Source of the DNA: Mesenet sp031546805
GTDB taxonomy: Bacteria; Pseudomonadota; Alphaproteobacteria; Rickettsiales; Anaplasmataceae
NCBI GenBank assembly: GCA_031546805.1
Contig: JAVBJW010000047.1
Coordinates: forward strand, 1-28,693
Length of the DNA stretch: 28,693 bases
Direction of reading: 5' to 3'
In this document: piece after piece, positions 24,212 through 28,693 of the stretch
Layout of the letters: each line of letters begins with the position of its first letter
How positions within the stretch are numbered: position 1 is the first letter of the stretch
Program-made: the position numbers and the translations under genes
The notes under the pieces: model-generated
What the model saw: the letters and a program-made list of their open reading frames with translations, nothing else
Databases searched by the model: none
What the model was told of the DNA's origin: nothing

Positions 24212-24384
24212 TTAGTATCAACTTTAATTATTTTAGATGATGGATTGCATTTGGTTATCAGTAGACCTATTGTATAACTAAAAGAAATTAAGGAAATAAT
24301 AGGATTTGCTTTATAAACCTCTTGCGAAACTTGCTTCTGTAAAACAATTACTGTATATATTGTGAAGTTTTATAAAATGAGAGT

Positions 24385-25908
24385 ATGGCAATCACCTTTA
24401 AGATCAAAGCTGTTTTTATATTCTTCATATCTATTATTTCATTGTATTTAATACTTCCGAATTTTATAGATAGCAAGCTACTGATTTCAAAAAATAAAAT
24501 AAACCTCGGTCTTGATCTTAAAGGAGGAGCTTATTTACTATTGCAAGCAGATTTTAACTTTTACATTAAAGAAAAACTAGATAGTACTGTTAATGAAATA
24601 AAAGAAGCATTTTTGAAAAAGAAGATAAAGTATGATAAGCTTGATCATTATAATCAAGTTGTAACATTAGTTTTAAAAGATAATAGTGATTACACTAATG
24701 CAGTAGAGGAAATAAAAAAAATTAACAGTAATGTAGAATTATCACATAAAGATACTACACTTCTACTTTCATATAGCCAAAATTATAAAAATAGTCTGTA
24801 TAATGATGTAATGCTTGAGTCAATAGCTAATGTACAACGTCGCTTAGATAAAATGGGTACTAAAGAAGTGACTGTTCAAAGACAGGGGCATGATAAGATT
24901 TTAGTGCAAGTGCCTGGTGTAAATGATACAGAGCAAATAAAATCTTTGCTTGGTAAAACTGCTAAGTTAACTTTTCATCTACTGGATAACAGCATAAGAA
25001 AAATAGAAGACATAAATAAAATTACTACTTTTTTATTAAATGATGAATTCGGTAATTTTTATCCAGTACTGCGTAGAATTGAGCTCAGTGGTGATGCACT
25101 AGCGAATGTAACTACTGGTTTTGATTCTATAGGTAAGCCAGTTGTGAATTTAAAATTTAACAGCACAGCCAGTAAGCAATTTGCTAAGATTACTAAAGAA
25201 AATGTAGGTAAGCCATTTGCAATTGTCTTAGATAGTATAGTACTTACCACTCCGGTGATAAGGGAAGCAATCACTGGTGGACAGGCTGCAATTAGTGGTA
25301 ATTTTACTCTTGACCAGGCTAACGAACTGTCAGTAATACTGAAATCAGGGGCACTACCTGTTCCACTTAGTATCATTGAAGAAAAAACCATAGGGCCAAG
25401 CCTTGGCGCAGAATCAATTAGAAAAGGTGAAATGGCAGCATTAATTTCTGTTATTATGGTATCATTATTTATCATAATATCTTATGGATTGCTTGGCATT
25501 TTAGCCTCTATAGCACTATTTTTTAATATAGTTTTTATTTTGCTAGTTTTAACTTTGCTGAAATCTACTTTGACTCTACCTGGAATTGCTGGGATTGCCT
25601 TAACTGTTGGAATGTCCGTTGATGCAAATGTCTTGATATTTGAACGCATTAGAGAAGAAATGCAATCAGGAAAAAAGGTCATGAGATCTATTGAAGAGGG
25701 GTTTAAAAACGCAATTAAAGCGATACTAGATTCCAACATTACAACACTGATTGCTGCAGGAATAATGTTTATGATTGGTAATGGGCCAATCAAAGGTTTT
25801 GCTGTCACCTTATCAGTTGGGGTATTATGCTCAATGTTTTCAGCAATTACATTAACCAAGCTGTTAATAGATTTATGGGTGCGGTTCTTTCGACCTAGAA
25901 CTTTATGA
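24385..25908 (+). CDS. secD: Protein translocase subunit SecD
   Basis: Inner-membrane RND-type subunit that works with SecF to pull exported proteins across the membrane using the proton gradient. The 507 residues have an N-terminal span (about 8-25), the SecD signature LGLDLKGGAYLLLQ at 41-54, a large periplasmic P1 region with VQRRLDKMGTKEVTVQRQG, IVLDS and SGNFT segments, and a block of five C-terminal spans from about 350. TVGMSVDANVLIFERIREE surrounds D413, the conserved transmembrane acidic residue, and DSNITTLIAAG follows. Length is normal. GAGAG lies a few bases before the ATG. secF does not follow; prophage remains begin directly after the stop. Confidence 0.95.
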   Translation: MAITFKIKAVFIFFISIISLYLILPNFIDSKLLISKNKINLGLDLKGGAYLLLQADFNFYIKEKLDSTVNEIKEAFLKKKIKYDKLDHYNQVVTLVLKDNSDYTNAVEEIKKINSNVELSHKDTTLLLSYSQNYKNSLYNDVMLESIANVQRRLDKMGTKEVTVQRQGHDKILVQVPGVNDTEQIKSLLGKTAKLTFHLLDNSIRKIEDINKITTFLLNDEFGNFYPVLRRIELSGDALANVTTGFDSIGKPVVNLKFNSTASKQFAKITKENVGKPFAIVLDSIVLTTPVIREAITGGQAAISGNFTLDQANELSVILKSGALPVPLSIIEEKTIGPSLGAESIRKGEMAALISVIMVSLFIIISYGLLGILASIALFFNIVFILLVLTLLKSTLTLPGIAGIALTVGMSVDANVLIFERIREEMQSGKKVMRSIEEGFKNAIKAILDSNITTLIAAGIMFMIGNGPIKGFAVTLSVGVLCSMFSAITLTKLLIDLWVRFFRPRTL

Positions 25909-25919
25909 TGATACCAGAA

Positions 25920-26345
25920 GAAGTATAGGGAATAAGAGCATTTGGTTCAGAAAATGAACTTAGAGCTCTAGCTGACGTTATAACTGATCATTTGCAATCG
26001 ATGAGATGCAATTACGTTAGAACATTTGCGTATGGGAGCATTAAAATTTTAGATGCTGATGGGGTTAGCAATTTATATACAGAGTTTGAAATTACCCCAA
26101 AAGTTTTGCTCTAGGCACTGCAACAACAGATGTTAAGCGTAAATGCATTGCGTCATATTGAAGATTGGTGAGTATATGACTTGTAAGTCATGAGTTCTTT
26201 GATGCTTTAACTGCCCATCCAAAAGTAAAAGAAGCGTATGAGAGGTGGCAAAGCGCTGAGAAATGATATGAGATCAGTTCTGTGGTTTGAAGAGTATAGA
26301 CTGATGGTAATGTCAGAAGATTTATTGTCCCAAATTTGGGAGAAA
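25920..26345 (+). pseudogene. Decayed major capsid protein (lambda gpE type) of prophage WO
   Basis: Three consecutive pieces in shifting frames keep the order of a phage E-type major capsid protein. Around 25938-26114 lie RAFGSENELRALADVITDHL and SIKILDADGVSNLYTEFEI, ending in a stop at 26112-26114. After a frameshift at about 26102-26160 comes FALGTATTDVKRKCIASY and a stop. From about 26190 to 26310 come SHEFFDALTAHPKVKEAYERW and then VLWFEEYRL. The combination of ILDADG, NLYTEF, LGTATTDV and FxxYR is characteristic of the Phage_cap_E family as I remember it. No start codon or SD is associated with it, and no other phage genes survive in the window. Confidence 0.6.
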
Positions 26346-26359
26346 AACCCTGTACTTGA

Positions 26360-26507
26360 GTCCATCCTTTCAAGTATATAATGGCTGATGGTAAGTTTGG
26401 GAAAAGCATTTATGGGCACAGTTGGCTATTTTGTAAGAACTACTGGAAATGTAACTGATCAAATGATAAAAGACTACATTGAAAACCACTCTAAACGAGA
26501 ATTGGTG
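26360..26507 (+). pseudogene. C-terminal fragment of IS200/IS605 transposase TnpA
   Basis: The frame from 26388 reads GKAFMGTVGYFVRTTGNVTD, then QMIKDYIENHSKRE. This matches the end of Y1-HUH TnpA proteins (LWxxGYFVxTVGxVxxExIxxYIxxQ), which carry the alpha-helix with the catalytic-tyrosine region nearby. Everything upstream, including the HUH histidines, is missing; the fragment abuts the capsid pseudogene. It cannot be active. Confidence 0.6.
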
Positions 26508-26524
26508 ACTTTCAAGTCGAAAGT
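26508..26524 (+). repeat. Right-end hairpin of the IS200/IS605 remnant
   Basis: ACTTTC-AAGTC-GAAAGT is a perfect six-pair stem with a five-base loop, starting right after the tnpA fragment. IS200/IS605 elements end in a subterminal hairpin bound by TnpA, so position and form fit. The neighbouring minus-strand gene stops at the edge of this hairpin. Confidence 0.45.
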
Positions 26525-27240
26525 TAGCATTCTATGCTTTTTCTCAATCTTTGGATTTCTAATCCATAGTGGTTGAATTCTAAAAATGGCATTTTTTCTT
26601 CTTCTAGTAGATTCTTATTTAATTCTCTATAATCAGCTTGATTGCATAGTAGTAACAATAATGCATCGCTCTTTTTTTGTTTTACTGCACATCCTAAAAT
26701 TTCCTTTAACATTCCTTGTTCTTCTTTTAACAGCAAAGATAAAGAGAAGTTATTTATTATATATTCTTTCACTCCATCAATGCTTTTTAGCGGATTATCA
26801 TTGTTATTATTAGCTGAATAGTTATGTAATTTAATACTCTTTTCCTTTAAATTTTTCTTTAAACATTTAAACCTTTGCTCAGCTTCATTCATTATGTCTT
26901 CTGATTCCAAATCTAGACGCAGTAGTTCTTCTATAGCTGATTTTTTACAATCCTCATCTTCAACGTCTTTACCTTTTATTATTTGATTTAATGTCCTATT
27001 TACTAACTCTATATTCCATAACATTTTCAACTTTTTCCTAATGATATCTTTGCCAAAATTATCTAACTTTTCATTAGCTTCATAATGGACTTTTACTTTA
27101 TTATGTAGTACATGATTACGATTTACTAATGCTTCTTCCAAGACTTCATATACTAAGTTCTGATGCCAATCATTAAGGAATGAATTACCTTCTATTTTGC
27201 CTAGGCAGTGTCTACAATAAAAAAGAAAATGATACTGACC
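26524..27240 (-). pseudogene. Truncated gene, C-terminal portion, 5' end cut by the IS3 element
   Basis: A minus-strand frame is open from 27240, with a stop just upstream at 27243-27241, and contains no ATG until well inside; the first usable start is a TTG at 27141. The residues before that TTG (HCLGKIEGNSFLNDWHQNLV, then YEV) look like real protein, so the gene originally began further upstream and was cut where the IS3-type element starts near 27236. The encoded part is helical, Lys/Glu/Leu-rich, with ankyrin-like pieces such as EILGCAVKQKKSDALLLLL. No family identified. The fragment at 28459-28614, in the same orientation beyond the element, may be its N-terminus. Confidence 0.55.
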
Positions 27241-27313
27241 TTACCCATAGAAAGAGGAGAGAAAGTTGGTAAGTTTTTATAATAAAAAAAATGTTTTTAT
27301 AGAGAGGTACAAC

Positions 27314-27613
27314 ATGCCAAAAGGAAGAGAATATACAGCGGAGTTCAAAGAAGAAGCTGTAAAACTTTTTAGAGAAAGAGGGGAAACAATTTCAAAAGTA
27401 GCAAAAGATCTAGGTATAGGCTCTAATGTATTAGGTAAGTGGATAAAAAAGTATAACGAAAGAAAGTCAGCAACAAATGCATTTCCAGGTAGGGGTAACG
27501 TAGCTCCTTACGACAAAGAGAGATTTGATTTAAAGAGAGAATTAGCAAGAGTAACAAGGGAAAGAGACATTTTAAAAAAAGCTCTGGGATATTTTGCCAG
27601 TCAAAAAGAGTAA
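27314..27613 (+). CDS. IS3-family transposase OrfA
   Basis: DNA-binding half of the IS3 transposase, 99 residues, starting MPKGREYTAEFKEEAV. It has a helix-turn-helix (about 22-45, with ISKVAKDLGIGSNVLGKWIK) and a leucine-zipper-like helix at the end (LKRELARVTRERDILKKALG). An upstream TTG frame start at 27266 is possible, but the ATG at 27314 has AGAGAGG six bases upstream and matches the family N-terminus. The frame ends SQKE-stop. The -1 frame continues into orfB through CAAAAAG, an imperfect form of the usual A6G slippery site. OrfA itself looks intact. Confidence 0.85.
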   Translation: MPKGREYTAEFKEEAVKLFRERGETISKVAKDLGIGSNVLGKWIKKYNERKSATNAFPGRGNVAPYDKERFDLKRELARVTRERDILKKALGYFASQKE

Positions 27614-28455
27614 AATATTTTTTTATAAAAGAGCATAGCAACTGTCATAAAGTATCGGAATTATGTAGGATTTTGAATGTATCTGCTAGTAGCTACTATA
27701 AGTGGACTGCGAGGAAAATAAGCAATAGAGAATTAGCAAATAAAGAGTTATTAGCAGATATTCAAAAAATATATCAAGCTTCTAAATGTAGATATGGAGC
27801 CCCTAAAATTCATGCTGAATTAAGAGCTTTAGATAAAAGTTGCAACTTGAAGACAGTGCAAAGTATTATGCAAAAGAACGGCATTAAAGCTATACTTAGA
27901 AGAAAATTTAAAACTAAGAAACAGCAAACGGACAATAGAGTAATAGTTCCCAACATATTAGATCAAAATTTTATTGTCGATCAACCAAATAAAATATGGG
28001 TAACTGATATTACTTACATAAAAACCAAGGAAGGATGGATATATTTGGCAGCAGTAATCGATCTATACTCACGTATGGTAGTTGGCTGGTCAATGAGTAG
28101 TTCAATGAATAAACAATTTGTCATAGACTCTGTGGTAATGGCCGTTAATAAGCGTAAACCTGCCAAAAATCTACTGTTACATAGTGTTCTCAATATACTT
28201 CACAAGGTTATCAATATCTCCTAGCCATAAAGAACATAGTACCTAGCATGAGTCATAAAGGTTGTTGTTATGACAATTCTGTTGTAGAAAGCTTCTTCAG
28301 TTCTCTAAAAAGGGAGCTACCAATAGACCCTTCTAAGCACTCTAAACAGTATACTAAAACCGCTATATTTGAATATATAGAAATTTTTTATAACAAACAA
28401 CGTAGACATTCCACTATTAACTATTGCATTCCTGAACATTTTTCCCACCTAAAAG
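27614..28455 (+). pseudogene. IS3-family transposase OrfB, frameshifted and lacking its second catalytic Asp
   Basis: rve-type integrase core. Before the ATG at 27673 the -1 frame reads VKYFFIKEHSNCHKVSELCR, joining it to OrfA. The parts present are the HTH-like region, CRYGAPKIHAEL, the first Asp in WVTDITYI, then NLLLHS. There, near 28186, an apparent 7-base deletion removes most of the expected DRG codons and shifts the frame: the old frame stops at 28224, while the true continuation SQYTSQGYQYLLAIKNIVPS runs in the next frame into MSHKGCCYDN. The last Glu is kept in SVVESFFSSLKRELP. The ORF then runs past the IS end into neighbouring sequence. With the second Asp of DDE lost, the copy is dead. 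Confidence 0.8.
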
Positions 28456-28458
28456 ACA

Positions 28459-28614
28459 GTTTTTGCCTAAGCTTGATTTGTTCTTTAATTTATCAAATTT
28501 CTTCTGATTCTCTTGATCAAGTTTTACTTTTATCTTTTTATTATCTGTTTTATCAGGATATAGATGAATAATAATCTTTTCTGCTTTGCCTTTTATTTCA
28601 GTAGTAAAAGACAT
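28459..28614 (-). pseudogene. N-terminal fragment of a gene cut by the IS3 element
   Basis: ATG at 28614 (AAAGG about ten bases upstream) opens a frame that reads MSFTTEIKGKAEKIIIHLYP, then a Lys/Asp-rich segment (DKTDNKKIKVKLDQENQKKF, DKLKN), before entering transposon sequence and stopping at 28417. The lysine-rich start resembles other Wolbachia proteins in style, but I do not recognise a family. The in-frame codons before the ATG (TDVPKGSIK) may also have been coding, so the true start is uncertain. Orientation agrees with the truncated gene on the other side of the element. Confidence 0.45.
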
Positions 28615-28693
28615 TTTAATACTACCTTTTGGAACATCTGTGTAATTTTTTTCCTATTAATCTAGCTCTGACATTAATAAAGATACCATATCA

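Larger units (their letters stand above)
27236..28458 (+). mobile_element. IS3-family insertion sequence, inactivated
   Basis: The left end TGACCTTACCCATAGAAAG at 27236 resembles the terminal repeat of IS3 (TGATCTTACCCA as remembered). Inside are overlapping orfA and orfB in the usual -1 arrangement, with orfB broken by a frameshift. The right end is unclear: a partial inverted match ends at 28458 (TGTCTTTTAGG on the minus strand), and another possible end is near 28476. No convincing target duplication was found, so the right edge may be eroded. The size of about 1.2 kb is normal for the family. Confidence 0.75.

Noticed and set aside
24325..24375. Possible secD promoter TTGCTT-17-TATATA
   Set aside because: The -35 matches consensus at only three positions and TATATA is common in this sequence.
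25059..25859. Two minus-strand frames opposite secD
   Set aside because: They are antisense shadows of a well-conserved gene with no start signals.
26188..26419. Overlapping minus-strand frames of 70-73 codons
   Set aside because: They are the reverse of the decayed capsid sequence, which explains the region better on the plus strand.

Overview
The window is AT-rich bacterial DNA that I assign to Wolbachia (Alphaproteobacteria, Rickettsiales). The evidence is the alphaproteobacterial housekeeping set (short-form ProS, HemJ, PdhA, TilS, FtsH, YchF, SecD), a second and degenerate VirB4 of the scattered Rickettsiales type IV secretion system, a decayed lambda-E-like capsid gene as in prophage WO, several dead insertion sequences, and large lineage-specific membrane or coiled-coil genes. 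I saw no rRNA, tRNA or CRISPR array.

Layout. Positions 1-899: the 3' end of an unrecognised gene, then a decayed IS630-type transposase. 900-4352: pdhA (minus), divergent hemJ (plus), then proS and acpS overlapping by one base. A promoter-like site after hemJ opens a gap with no recognised gene. 4410-10709: a minus-strand run of virB4-II, a secreted Cys-rich protein with a VirB6-like proline motif, and a 487-residue protein with an acidic Ser-rich linker carrying two DSGxxS motifs. 11137-14752: two plus-strand Wolbachia-type orphan genes (973 and 180 residues), each with a recognisable sigma70-type promoter. 14882-19137: tilS, ftsH and ychF, tightly packed. 19256-24155: a 260-residue glycine-zipper membrane protein, an IS5-type remnant, and a 1260-residue membrane protein on the minus strand. 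24385-25908: secD. 25909-28693: an accessory graveyard holding a phage WO capsid pseudogene, an IS200/IS605 tnpA tail with its hairpin, and a minus-strand gene split by a dead IS3-family element.

How it works together. The housekeeping genes serve central metabolism, heme, translation, lipid carrier activation, proteolysis and secretion. The most notable system is virB4-II with its overlapping secreted partner. The order resembles the virB4-virB6 part of the main Rickettsiales vir operon, but the ATPase has an arginine in place of the Walker A lysine, which suggests a structural or regulatory rather than catalytic role. The genes between the housekeeping blocks are large, membrane-associated and unlike known families. 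They are candidate envelope or host-interaction proteins, which is inference from layout and composition only.
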